Of a DNA stretch of 64,000 bases, positions 53,677-61,542 are shown in pieces (positions within the stretch are counted from its first letter, which is position 1; each line of letters begins with the position of its first letter). The translations under genes were made by a program, and so were the position numbers. The stretch is taken from positions 434,001 to 498,000 of the forward strand of contig NZ_AP014680.1 in the NCBI RefSeq assembly GCF_000829395.1. The letters are read 5' to 3'. This DNA is from Paucilactobacillus hokkaidonensis JCM 18461 (lineage in GTDB: Bacteria; Bacillota; Bacilli; Lactobacillales; Lactobacillaceae). Below the pieces are notes generated by a model. That model searched no databases. It was given only the letters and a program-made list of their open reading frames with translations, and had not been told where the DNA came from.

Positions 53677-53713
53677 AAAGCATAGAGCTGTTTTTTGCTC
53701 CATGCTTTTTATT
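53677..53713 (+). terminator. Terminator of rbsDACB
   Basis: Stem AAAGCATAGAGC / GCTCCATGCTTT (one mismatch) with an 8-nt T-rich loop and a T run. The remaining gap to 53942 is AT-rich and contains TATAAT-like boxes (53772 and 53803 regions) upstream of the sigma factor gene. Confidence 0.85.
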
Positions 53714-53942
53714 TTGAATAAAAGCAACACGGCCTATATCTTTAATCCCCATAAAATACTAAATTTGATTATAATGAGCAAACTAATTAATTTGCCCATT
53801 AAAATTTTATAATGCTCACCATATATTCATAATTAGTGTGATATTCAATTATTTCTGCATATTAAACATATGTTCTCTTGTACGAAAAATTAGCTTGGGT
53901 ATATTTAATAGTGATAATAATTTAAAATTTTGGGGAGGAATT

Positions 53943-54518
53943 ATGCTTATAACTGCAGAGCACTCTGATTCTGACATGGAATTACTCACGCGATTTATCG
54001 CCGGAGATTCAGTCAGCTTTACAGCTTTATTTGAACGTTATTTACCATTGGTCCACAAATTTGGGCGGCAATATTATTTTCAGGATATTGATCGAGAGGA
54101 TTGGGAACAAGAGGCACGAATAGTAATGTTAAAAACAATTCGTTGCTACAAAGAAGAACTACAGGTTGATTTTGGCTATTTTTATAAACTTAATTTGAAA
54201 CATCGTGCATTTGATATTATTCGGCAAGAAAATGCATCAAAGAGGATTCATGAAGAAAAACGAGTTAATTTAGAAGTAGAAGATATCCATGAAAGTTTAG
54301 TTGACTATCATCAATGTCCGCCAGATGATTGTATCATGTGTCATGAGCAGTTAAAGGCATTTATCGCTCAATGCTCACCATTTGAAACCAATGTATTTCG
54401 ACTGATTCATTCGGGACTATCGCAGGAAATGACAGCCCAAAAATTACATTGTGATTCACGTAAAATTACGGGTGCGCTAGATAGATGCCAGAAAAAGTTG
54501 AATTTTTTATTAAAATAG
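53943..54518 (+). CDS. SigH/ComX-like RNA polymerase sigma factor
   Basis: 191 residues of sigma-70 type. Region 2 covers about 12-95 (LLTRFIAGDSVSFTALFERYLPLVHKFGRQYY, then DREDWEQEARIVMLKTIRCY and HRAFDIIRQENASKR). Region 4-like helix-turn-helix near the end (GLSQEMTAQKLHCDSRKITGALDRCQKKL). In other Firmicutes sigH follows the cysS-mrnC-rlmB block, as it nearly does here. Homologues in lactobacilli drive late competence genes. ATG 53943 has GGGGAGG 6 nt upstream. The stop abuts hairpin element F. Confidence 0.85.
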   Translation: MLITAEHSDSDMELLTRFIAGDSVSFTALFERYLPLVHKFGRQYYFQDIDREDWEQEARIVMLKTIRCYKEELQVDFGYFYKLNLKHRAFDIIRQENASKRIHEEKRVNLEVEDIHESLVDYHQCPPDDCIMCHEQLKAFIAQCSPFETNVFRLIHSGLSQEMTAQKLHCDSRKITGALDRCQKKLNFLLK

Positions 54519-54519
54519 A

Positions 54520-54640
54520 GCGCGAACAGCCGCGTTCATAAGTCGTAGTGTAACGTGAAAATACGCATCCTGTGATTCGATCTTTGAATCACAGGATGCG
54601 TATTTTTGGGTTACACGGAGACTTTTGCGGCTGTTCGCGC
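54520..54640 (+). repeat. Long hairpin element, copy F (full, best preserved)
   Basis: 121 nt, starting one base after the sigma gene stop (TAG-A-GCG). Stems: GCGCGAACAGCCGC / GCGGCTGTTCGCGC (14 bp), AAGTC/GACTT, GTGTAAC/GTTACAC, and AAAATACGCATCCTGTGATTC with its complement; loop GATCTT. Internal loops are GTTCAT/TT, GTA/GGA and GTG/TGG. No T run follows, so it is not an ordinary intrinsic terminator. Confidence 0.92.
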
Positions 54641-54671
54641 ATTTCAGCAAGAAAAGAGGGATTTACTCACA

Positions 54672-54748
54672 CGCATGAGGCAATTCGATCTTTGAATCAC
54701 AGCATGCGTATTTTTGGGTTACACGGAGACTTTTGCGACTGTTAGCGC
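54672..54748 (+). repeat. Partial hairpin element F2 (3' half duplicated)
   Basis: Repeats the loop, inner stem, GGTTACACGGAGACTTTTGC and end of F (CTGTTAGCGC) plus the 3' flank TTTCAGCAAGAAAAGA, at a 108-nt offset. The 5' arm is reduced to CGCATGAGGC. Confidence 0.88.
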
Positions 54749-54776
54749 ATTTCAGCAAGAAAAGAAGATTTATTCA

Positions 54777-54853
54777 CGCATGAGGCAATTCGATCTTTGA
54801 ATCACAGCATGCGTATTTTTGGGTTACACGGAGACTTTTGCGGCTGTGATCGC
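54777..54853 (+). repeat. Partial hairpin element F3 (second 3'-half duplicate)
   Basis: Third 3' arm in tandem, 105 nt after F2 and nearly identical to it, ending CGGCTGTGATCGC. One 5' arm (in F) now has three possible 3' partners. It reaches to within 40 nt of the end of the convergent crcB gene. Confidence 0.88.
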
Positions 54854-54891
54854 ATGTTAACAGTTACAATACGTGTAGGTTTTTTAAATTC

Positions 54892-55260
54892 TTAAAGCCA
54901 CATACCAGCCAGTGCGGCAGCTATACCGGTCACGTATGTAGCGATACCATAGCTAATCCCGGTAGCATAATGATGACTGTGCCAAAGTATAATTATTTCA
55001 TTATTAAAAGTCGAAAACGTAGTAAATCCACCGATGAATCCAGTTGTTATAAATTTATTAATCCAACTTGGTTGGAAATGCCAAAAAATAAATGACAATG
55101 TTAATGTACCGACGATATTAATTAGAAAGGTTGAAACTGGAAATTGAAGCTTTTGCCAGAAATCGCTTTTTTTAAACAGTTCCATGATTAATAAGCGTGC
55201 ACAGGCACCCAAACCAGCAGTAAAGCCAATCAATAAGGTTAAAGGAAAGCTCATTACCAA
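54892..55260 (-). CDS. crcB: Fluoride ion channel subunit CrcB/Fluc (second of pair)
   Basis: 122 residues, four hydrophobic helices, with GLGACARLLIMELF near the N-terminus (GAxxR motif), the central asparagine in STFLINIVGTLTLSF and the FTTFSTFNNE selectivity motif. It overlaps the neighbouring crcB by 7 nt. Gram-positive genomes often encode two Fluc proteins of opposite topology forming a heterodimer. Exports fluoride. Confidence 0.93.
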   Translation of the reverse strand: MVMSFPLTLLIGFTAGLGACARLLIMELFKKSDFWQKLQFPVSTFLINIVGTLTLSFIFWHFQPSWINKFITTGFIGGFTTFSTFNNEIIILWHSHHYATGISYGIATYVTGIAAALAGMWL

Positions 55261-55643
55261 TGCTCCCTTCTGCTTATCAGATGTTGACTGGTTAAAATTC
55301 CCAGAATGGCAAATCCGATGCCACCAATAATTGAGGCTGAATTATATATTCCTAAAAGTAGATATTCATGACTATGCAACAGAATAATTGAATCCACGCT
55401 TAGACCAGAAAAGGTGGTAAATGCTCCCACGAAGCCAACACTGAGGCCTGAAATTATATCTGAATTAAGTGGAAAAGTTAATGCAATATAATGAATGGCA
55501 ATTGAAAATAAAAAACAGCCAATTAAATTGACGATCAGGGTACCTAGTGGAAAGTGGTTGCTGAGAACAAATAAATTACTAATTGCAGTTCTGCAGATCC
55601 CTCCAAATGTACCAAATATTAAGACGGCCAAATACTTTTTCAA
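55254..55643 (-). CDS. crcB: Fluoride ion channel subunit CrcB/Fluc (first of pair)
   Basis: 129 residues, four helices, GTFGGICRTAISNLF, central LIVNLIGCFLFSIA and FTTFSGLSVD. The likely start is TTG at 55643, with a poor ribosome site; no better in-frame start was found. I looked for a fluoride riboswitch in 55644-55800 on the minus strand and saw none. Confidence 0.9.
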   Translation of the reverse strand: MKKYLAVLIFGTFGGICRTAISNLFVLSNHFPLGTLIVNLIGCFLFSIAIHYIALTFPLNSDIISGLSVGFVGAFTTFSGLSVDSIILLHSHEYLLLGIYNSASIIGGIGFAILGILTSQHLISRREHW

Positions 55644-55802
55644 GGTAGTTCAACTCATTTCTCTCTAGATTACAACATTTAAGTAATTCTAATAGTTATG
55701 TCTAATAAAGTAAAGATTCCACCGTGTTAGCCTTGATTCATATTGCTTTAGTTAACTCCTCTGAGTTGTTAAAATTAAATTATTAAAAAGTGAGGTGCAA
55801 TC

Positions 55803-56324
55803 ATGCGACAAATTCAATTTTATGGTGCTATGTCTCTTGATGGCTATTTAGCAACTACCAAGCATAATTTGCAATGGTTGCTAGATACACCGGGTGGAGA
55901 CAAAGCTAATTCAGAGCTGTTTTTTGATCAAATTGATACAACCATTATGGGACGAAAGACATATGATGTTAGTAAAGAATTAATGAATAATGAGCCGTTT
56001 TATCCAGATAAAACGAATTATGTACTGTCAAATAATCGTCATGGTAGAGAAGCTGACGCAATTTACTATAATAATTCACCAGTAAAGTTAGTTCAGGATT
56101 TGCTCGATCAGTCTGGTGGTAATATTTGGATTGTCGGAGGAGGCCAAATTGTAACTGATCTGTTGGCTGCAAATTTAATTGATGAGTGGTGGATCCAAAT
56201 TGCTCCAGTCATACTTGGAGATGGGATTCGATTATTTGCCAATGGTGATTATTCAACCCGGTTGGAACTTTTAAATGTTAATCAATATGACCAGTTGGCA
56301 GAATTGCATTTACGAAGAAAGTAA
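55803..56324 (+). CDS. RibD C-terminal / dihydrofolate-reductase-like protein
   Basis: 173 residues with the DHFR-like fold: QFYGAMSLDGYLA, TTIMGRKTYDVSKE, and the nucleotide-binding IWIVGGGQIVTDLL followed by IDEWWIQIAPVILGDGIRLF. Such stand-alone RibD-C proteins are NADPH reductases of unknown substrate. GTGAGGTG precedes the ATG. The next gene starts 8 nt after its stop. Confidence 0.88.
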   Translation: MRQIQFYGAMSLDGYLATTKHNLQWLLDTPGGDKANSELFFDQIDTTIMGRKTYDVSKELMNNEPFYPDKTNYVLSNNRHGREADAIYYNNSPVKLVQDLLDQSGGNIWIVGGGQIVTDLLAANLIDEWWIQIAPVILGDGIRLFANGDYSTRLELLNVNQYDQLAELHLRRK

Positions 56325-56332
56325 GGATTTAA

Positions 56333-57184
56333 ATGGTGGATAACGAACACGGGTTGGTTGGCTCGCCAGCTTATACCAGCTGGATGAAACAAAAAATTGA
56401 AAATGATTCAACTAAAGACAATTGTCGTAATATATTGATTCAGATGTTCAATCAACTAGGGGCACATCTTAACAGTCTGGGCGACCTGGAATTACCAGCT
56501 GATTTTGATTCGGATTTAAATCCAAATTCAATTTTTTTTAGTACGTTGGCAAGGATTGTTCAAGTAGCTTTTCCAGCGGGATTAGCTGAGGGATCAATTC
56601 AAGATATTAAACTCAGAAAAATGGTGCATCAATTACGTTATTATCTTGATGTGTTTAATGTTAGCTATTTGCGGCGTCAATATTCTGATGTTGAAAATGA
56701 TCGGCAAAGATTAATTTTATACGATCTTGATTGTTATCAAAACAGACAGCAAATGAGTCATTCGGAACCAGCACGACTACACAATAAGCTTGATCGTCAA
56801 TTGAAAATACCAGTTATGGATGGCTGGAATATTAAACGGGTTTATGATTTTCACGTAGAATTCATTTTAGATAGGCACGGGAGGTTCGTTTATTTAGATT
56901 TACAGCAACTTGGTAAGCAATTACCAGGACAAATCATTAACTGCAGTTCGTTCAATTATGCTGACCGAAACGATGATCAGCACAAAAAGTTGGATATTCA
57001 TTATAACGCTCGAAAAAGTCCATTAAGTCAATCCAAAGATCCGGGTTTGCGAAGCAGCTTTAACAGCCATACTTATTCACCTAAAAAAGATAATTTGGCT
57101 AATACAATTAGAGAAATTTGGTTTCAATTACAATTTGATCTGTGCCGACGCTGGGAATTATTAAAACGACGTATTAAAAATTAA
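56333..57184 (+). CDS. Uncharacterised protein, 283 residues
   Basis: I do not recognise a family. It appears soluble, with no signal peptide or membrane helix. The N-terminal half (about 10-135) is mainly helical with many charged residues; the C-terminal half has WNIKRVYDFHVEFILDRHGRFVYLDLQQLG, a beta-rich stretch, and ends in WFQLQFDLCRRWELLKRRIKN, a basic amphipathic helix. Codon use looks like its neighbours. It follows the RibD-C gene by 8 nt with AAGGA as ribosome site, so the two are likely co-transcribed. Confidence 0.75.
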   Translation: MVDNEHGLVGSPAYTSWMKQKIENDSTKDNCRNILIQMFNQLGAHLNSLGDLELPADFDSDLNPNSIFFSTLARIVQVAFPAGLAEGSIQDIKLRKMVHQLRYYLDVFNVSYLRRQYSDVENDRQRLILYDLDCYQNRQQMSHSEPARLHNKLDRQLKIPVMDGWNIKRVYDFHVEFILDRHGRFVYLDLQQLGKQLPGQIINCSSFNYADRNDDQHKKLDIHYNARKSPLSQSKDPGLRSSFNSHTYSPKKDNLANTIREIWFQLQFDLCRRWELLKRRIKN

Positions 57185-57239
57185 AATAAAGGGGAAGAAT
57201 TGTTTTGCAGTTGCAAGATAATTCTTCCCCTTTATTTTA
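57183..57239. terminator. Bidirectional terminator
   Basis: AATAAAGGGGAAGAATT pairs perfectly with AATTCTTCCCCTTTATT around an 18-nt loop, with A run on the left and T run on the right. It serves the unknown gene (+) and the convergent HesB-like gene (-). Confidence 0.9.
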
Positions 57240-57240
57240 T

Positions 57241-57591
57241 TCACGTTCGTAAATCTTCAATCTGTAAGTTATCCTCAATGATTTCACCATCGTCAGATAG
57301 GGTAAATAAATGATAATTAGTGTTAAATTGGATTTTTAAGTTAGTTCCTAAAAATTCAGTGGAGTATTCCTTCACGTAAATGGGTCCAAGGTTTGATTCG
57401 ATTTTTAGATTATAATCATCCATGGGCATTTGATCCGTAATAAAAATTAATTTGAATGCAATCTGAAGGGCTTCTAGTCCATGATGTGAATACGGACCGA
57501 CACCATCATCGTAGCTTAATAGTAGGTTAGTATGATCGCGCAGCTTTGGTTGGAGAATGGTGAGTGCTTCTTTTGAGACAGTTAGTTTCAT
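57241..57591 (-). CDS. HesB/IscA-fold (iron-sulfur biosynthesis family) protein lacking cysteines
   Basis: 116 residues. Resembles the small lactobacillar proteins assigned to the Fe-S cluster biosynthesis fold (LTVSKEALTIL at the start, then LLLSYDDGVGPYSHHG and YVKEYSTEFLG). The three cysteines of true IscA are missing; no cysteine occurs anywhere in it. It therefore probably does not carry a cluster. GGAGGTG upstream on the minus strand gives a good start. Confidence 0.72.
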   Translation of the reverse strand: MKLTVSKEALTILQPKLRDHTNLLLSYDDGVGPYSHHGLEALQIAFKLIFITDQMPMDDYNLKIESNLGPIYVKEYSTEFLGTNLKIQFNTNYHLFTLSDDGEIIEDNLQIEDLRT

Positions 57592-57734
57592 TCAATACAC
57601 CTCCATTGATTTAATTTTCACGCTCATTATAAACGCCTATGCATGCGATATGAATTATTTATACTTGAGAAGGGTTTTTGATTTTTTTAATCAGGTAAGA
57701 GTGCTAAGATTATTGCAATTAAGGAGATGTTTGC

Positions 57735-58583
57735 ATGAGTATTCTCACAGAAACTTTTACACTAGAAAATGGAATTCAGATTCCTAAGGTTGGGTTTGGA
57801 ACATGGCAGATTCCAGGTGGTAAAACAGCCTATGATGCAGTTGTAAGTGCTTTAAAAACTGGTTATCGGCATGTTGATACCGCACAGGCATATGCTAATG
57901 AGAGTAGTGTTGGTAAAGCCATTAAAGATTCAGGTATTAAACGAGAAAATATTTTTGTAACTTCAAAATTACCGGCTGAAATTAAAACTTACGACGGTGC
58001 ACTGGCCGCATTTGATAAGACGATGGATAACTTAGGCTTGAAATATTTAGATCTGTATTTAATTCATGCACCATGGCCATGGGGTCAAATTGGGACCGAC
58101 CATGACCGTGATAATGTTGAGACTTGGAAAGCCATGGAAAAAATTTATCAAAGTGGCCGTGTTAAAGCAGTTGGTGTCTCTAATTTTAATGTCCATGATT
58201 TGAAAAACATCATGGAAAAGGCAACGGTGATTCCATTTGTTGATCAGATTCAGTACTATGTTGGCTACACTGAACCTAAGATTACTAAATTTGCCCAAGA
58301 ACAAGGAATGTTGGTAGAAGCATATTCCCCATTGGCCACTGGAGATTTAATTAATAATCCTAAGATTAAAGAAATGGCAGCTAAATATAAAGTTAGTGTT
58401 GCTCAGTTGGCATTACGTTTTTGTATTGAAAATGGCGTTTTGCCGCTACCAAAAGCAACCAGTCAGGCGCATATTGAAGCAAATGCACAACTGGACTTTT
58501 CAATTAGTGCTGATGATATGGCAATATTAAACTCAATGCCTGATGCAGCACCTAGTCACATGCATAATGCTACTCAAGGATAA
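57735..58583 (+). CDS. Aldo/keto reductase
   Basis: 282-residue NADPH-dependent TIM-barrel enzyme with the full catalytic tetrad D48, Y53, K78 and H111 (HVDTAQAYANE, VTSKLP, LIHAPWPWG) and the cofactor-binding C-terminal PLPKATSQAHIEAN. Close to the 2,5-diketo-gluconate reductase / glyoxal reductase group; substrate unknown. AAGGAGATG precedes the ATG. Monocistronic. Confidence 0.93.
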   Translation: MSILTETFTLENGIQIPKVGFGTWQIPGGKTAYDAVVSALKTGYRHVDTAQAYANESSVGKAIKDSGIKRENIFVTSKLPAEIKTYDGALAAFDKTMDNLGLKYLDLYLIHAPWPWGQIGTDHDRDNVETWKAMEKIYQSGRVKAVGVSNFNVHDLKNIMEKATVIPFVDQIQYYVGYTEPKITKFAQEQGMLVEAYSPLATGDLINNPKIKEMAAKYKVSVAQLALRFCIENGVLPLPKATSQAHIEANAQLDFSISADDMAILNSMPDAAPSHMHNATQG

Positions 58584-58597
58584 AATTTGAATATATA

Positions 58598-58648
58598 AAA
58601 AAGTATTTCTGTGAGAAATTTTATTTCACGGAGATACTTTTTTTGTAG
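58598..58648 (+). terminator. Terminator of the aldo/keto reductase gene
   Basis: AGTATTTCTGTGA pairs with TCACGGAGATACT (two G-T pairs), followed by seven T. Confidence 0.9.
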
Positions 58649-58736
58649 AAAGCTTTATTTAGCTAATGTAAACGGTTGTAATTATGATATTTAAATTAGG
58701 TTTGGTAATATTGGGACAATAACATAAAATTTATGA

Positions 58737-58783
58737 TTGACTATGATTTATAACAGAATATACTGTAATTGAGCAAGCGCTCA
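58737..58783 (+). promoter_or_regulatory. Promoter of the acyltransferase-GT8 cluster with +1 palindrome
   Basis: TTGACT (58737-58742), 16-bp spacer, TATACT (58759-58764). TGAGCAAGCGCTCA (58770-58783), an inverted repeat of TGAGC spaced by 4 nt, covers the expected start site. Such a site suits a TetR-type repressor; no such regulator lies nearby. A cre-like but imperfect TGTAAACGGTTGTA lies at 58667-58680. Confidence 0.65.
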
Positions 58784-58824
58784 GCATGCTATAGACTACC
58801 ATTAATTACGAAGGGAGGACGGAC

Positions 58825-59592
58825 TTGAAATCTGAATTAAAAAAGACGATATACTATTATTCTTATACAGATGATCTAGTGACCAATAAGGGACAAACCA
58901 GCCAATTGCCAAATAACTATAAATGGTTGCATCATAATATTTTTTATCGCGGATTTGGATTCATCATTTTTGTGATTGCACGATTTATTGGCGTTTGTTA
59001 TTGTAAATTATGTCTGCATGTAACGGTTAAAAATAAACAAATTTTGAAAAATTACCGCAAACAAGGGATTTTTTTATATGGCAACCATACGCAAGCGGTG
59101 GGGGATGTATTCGTCCCGATGCTGATTGCATATCCTAAACGATCTTTTACGGTTGCAAGTGCTGCTAATTTGGGAGTGCCAGTGGTTGGGAAAATAATTA
59201 ATTTCGGCGGAATTGTCATACCGGATACTATTCGACAAATGAGATATTTTAATCAAGCTATTATTCAAAGAATAAATGAGAACCATCCGATTGTGATTTT
59301 TCCAGAGGCCCATGTATGGCCATATTATACTAAAATACGTCCCTTTACTGATACATCATTTCACTATCCAGTACAAAACAATGTCCCATCATTTTGCATG
59401 ACAACAACGTATCAAAAACGGAAACACGGTAATAAGCCGAAAATCACTGTTTATGTTGATGGCCCCTTTTTACCCGATGAAACACTGGCAAAAAAAGCAC
59501 GGCAAAAGAAACTGTGTGCAGATATTTATGATTGCATGGTAGATCGTACTAAAAATAATACGTATGAGTATATTAAGTATCAAAGGCAATAG
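58825..59592 (+). CDS. PlsC-like acyltransferase with H-x5-D motif
   Basis: 255 residues. One hydrophobic segment (about 44-63) is followed by an acyltransferase domain: GNHTQAVGD with H88 and D94, and the second conserved block IVIFPEAHVW (155-164). The usual spacing is H-x4-D; here five residues intervene. TTG start with GGGAGG 6 nt upstream. First gene of a three-gene set with a GT8 transferase and a second acyltransferase, suggesting membrane glycolipid or phospholipid modification. Confidence 0.82.
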   Translation: MKSELKKTIYYYSYTDDLVTNKGQTSQLPNNYKWLHHNIFYRGFGFIIFVIARFIGVCYCKLCLHVTVKNKQILKNYRKQGIFLYGNHTQAVGDVFVPMLIAYPKRSFTVASAANLGVPVVGKIINFGGIVIPDTIRQMRYFNQAIIQRINENHPIVIFPEAHVWPYYTKIRPFTDTSFHYPVQNNVPSFCMTTTYQKRKHGNKPKITVYVDGPFLPDETLAKKARQKKLCADIYDCMVDRTKNNTYEYIKYQRQ

Positions 59593-59642
59593 GCAAATGA
59601 TCACAAGATTTAATTCTAAATATGAGAGGACAATATTTTTTT

Positions 59643-60611
59643 ATGGACACACAAAAAGAAACGATCCCATTATTTTTTTCAGTAGATGACGGCTATGTTC
59701 CATTTTTGGCAGTTGCACTGAAGTCAATTATTGATAATGCATCGAAAGATTATAATTATGAAGGCATTGTTTTGCACGAAGGAATTTCTAAACAAAATCA
59801 AGCAGAAATTGCTGCAATTACGGCCGATAACTTTTCAGTTAAGTTTGTTTCAATGAAAGGGAAACTTAATGAGCAGATGAAAGGGGAACAGGCAAAATTA
59901 CGTGGTGATTATTTTACATTTACCATTTTCTTTAGACTTTTTATCGCTGATATGTTCCCAGAATATGATAAAGCAATTTATCTTGATGCTGATATTATTG
60001 TCCCGGGAGATGTTTCAGAGCTTTACAATATTGAATTAGGAAGTAATGTTGTGGGTGCTATTAGTGATTTATTCATTTCCAAGAATTCGGAAACAATCGA
60101 ATACAGTGAAAGTGCAATGGGTGTACCAATTACAGATTATGTTAATTCCGGAGTTTTACTAATGAATCTAGCACAGTTACGGAAAACAAGTCTAAGCCAG
60201 GTCTTTTTACGGTTATACAATAAATATCATTTTGAGACGATTGCACCTGATCAAGATTATTTAAATGTAATCGGGCATGACAAGATTAAACATTTAGGAT
60301 TTGAATGGAATACTCAGACTGCTGCGTTAGTGCATGAAAATGAGGTAGCAACTCCGAAGATAATTCATTACAATTTATTTCGGAAGCCTTGGTATTACAA
60401 GCATGTTATCTTTGAAGATTATTTCTGGAAGTATGCGAAAAGTTTGGGTTACGAATCTGAATTTGTTGAGATGCAAAATAATTATTCACAAGAACAAGCA
60501 GTTGCAGATCAGGATAATTTAACGGGGCTATTAAGCATGGCTGCAAAGATTGATGACGGTGATATAACCTTTAAGAAAATCCAAGAAAGGGGGGAACAAA
60601 TTACAATATGA
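59643..60611 (+). CDS. Glycosyltransferase family 8
   Basis: About 322 residues. GT-A fold with FFSVDDGYVPFLAVALKSII at the N-terminus, the metal-binding D115-A-D117 in AIYLDADIIV, ITDYVNSGVLLMNL and KIIHYNLFRKPW. The last 50 residues form a polar tail beyond the usual domain. ATG 59643 is chosen because AGAGGA is then upstream, not inside the gene. Its stop overlaps the start of the next acyltransferase by 4 nt (ATGA), indicating coupling. Acceptor unknown. Confidence 0.88.
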   Translation: MDTQKETIPLFFSVDDGYVPFLAVALKSIIDNASKDYNYEGIVLHEGISKQNQAEIAAITADNFSVKFVSMKGKLNEQMKGEQAKLRGDYFTFTIFFRLFIADMFPEYDKAIYLDADIIVPGDVSELYNIELGSNVVGAISDLFISKNSETIEYSESAMGVPITDYVNSGVLLMNLAQLRKTSLSQVFLRLYNKYHFETIAPDQDYLNVIGHDKIKHLGFEWNTQTAALVHENEVATPKIIHYNLFRKPWYYKHVIFEDYFWKYAKSLGYESEFVEMQNNYSQEQAVADQDNLTGLLSMAAKIDDGDITFKKIQERGEQITI

Positions 60612-61492
60612 TCGATAGAATGCTCCTCGGCGATGATCGTGATAGTGTAATCGCTAATATAAAAAAAGCTGCTAACGAGGGCCGGTTCAATGATAAGGTA
60701 GAAAATGGTGATCCGGTATTGTCGGTTGAACAACAAGATTTGGTACTGACAAATTATCTCAAGAAACACGATGGACTTGCTTACAAGTTTAATAATTTGA
60801 TTTCGCGGGTAACAGTGAATTCGGCCCTTAAATTTATCACGCGAACTGTAAAAATTGAGGGATTAGATAATATTAAAGCAGTTACGAGCGGAGCCATTGT
60901 GACAAGTAATCATTTTAGTCCGTTAGACACAGCTTATGTGCACAAAGCCGTTGTTAAGGCTGGTAAGTCTCGGTTATATATTGTTTCAGAATTAGAAAAT
61001 CTGAAAATGCAGGGACTATTAGGCTATATTATGAATTACTATGATACGATGCCAATTAGTACTAATGCCAACTATATGGGACGAGAGTTTCCGGAATTAG
61101 TAAAAAACATTTTGGATCGGGATCAATTTGTTTTAATTTATCCGGAACAAGAAATGTGGTTCAATTATCGTAAACCTCGTCCACCCAAAAGGGGTGCATA
61201 TTATTATGCCGCTAAATTTAAAGTTCCAATAATTTCTTGTTTTGTTGAGATGCAAAATCAGGCTAAGGTGAAAGATTCGGAGTTTGGTGACGTTGCAATT
61301 ATAATTCATATTTTAAATCCCATATATCCGGATCCACACAAGAGTGAACATGAAAATAGCATTTTACTAATGAATCAAGACTATGCGCAGAAAAGTACAG
61401 CATATGAAAAAGTGTACAATAAAAAATTAGATTACAAGTTTGCAGATGCAGATATTGCTGGTTGGTATCCGCCTGAACATTTAGACAATTAA
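60608..61492 (+). CDS. 1-acyl-sn-glycerol-3-phosphate acyltransferase-like protein
   Basis: 294 residues. About 80 polar N-terminal residues precede a PlsC domain with TSNHFSPLD (H102, D107: canonical H-x4-D) and VLIYPEQEMWFNYRKPRPPKRG. No clear transmembrane helix, unlike standard PlsC. GGGGG-AA is the ribosome site inside the GT8 gene. It may acylate the product of the GT8 enzyme, but this is inferred from position only. Confidence 0.84.
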   Translation: MIDRMLLGDDRDSVIANIKKAANEGRFNDKVENGDPVLSVEQQDLVLTNYLKKHDGLAYKFNNLISRVTVNSALKFITRTVKIEGLDNIKAVTSGAIVTSNHFSPLDTAYVHKAVVKAGKSRLYIVSELENLKMQGLLGYIMNYYDTMPISTNANYMGREFPELVKNILDRDQFVLIYPEQEMWFNYRKPRPPKRGAYYYAAKFKVPIISCFVEMQNQAKVKDSEFGDVAIIIHILNPIYPDPHKSEHENSILLMNQDYAQKSTAYEKVYNKKLDYKFADADIAGWYPPEHLDN

Positions 61493-61542
61493 TTTTTCGC
61501 ATATTTTAGCAATAAAAATTCGTTATAAAAGGGGGATCTTAA

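Noticed and set aside
54520-54853. Retron ncRNA or group II intron interpretation of the F locus
   Set aside because: No reverse transcriptase or intron-encoded protein in the window, and no intron domain V-like motif seen.
55644-55802. Fluoride riboswitch upstream of the crcB pair
   Set aside because: No match to the conserved crcB-motif pattern on the minus strand, and the region is AT-rich.
58667-58680. cre site TGTAAACGGTTGTA upstream of the acyltransferase cluster
   Set aside because: The conserved C near the 3' end is replaced by T, and it lies 70 nt upstream of the promoter -35; kept only as a remark.
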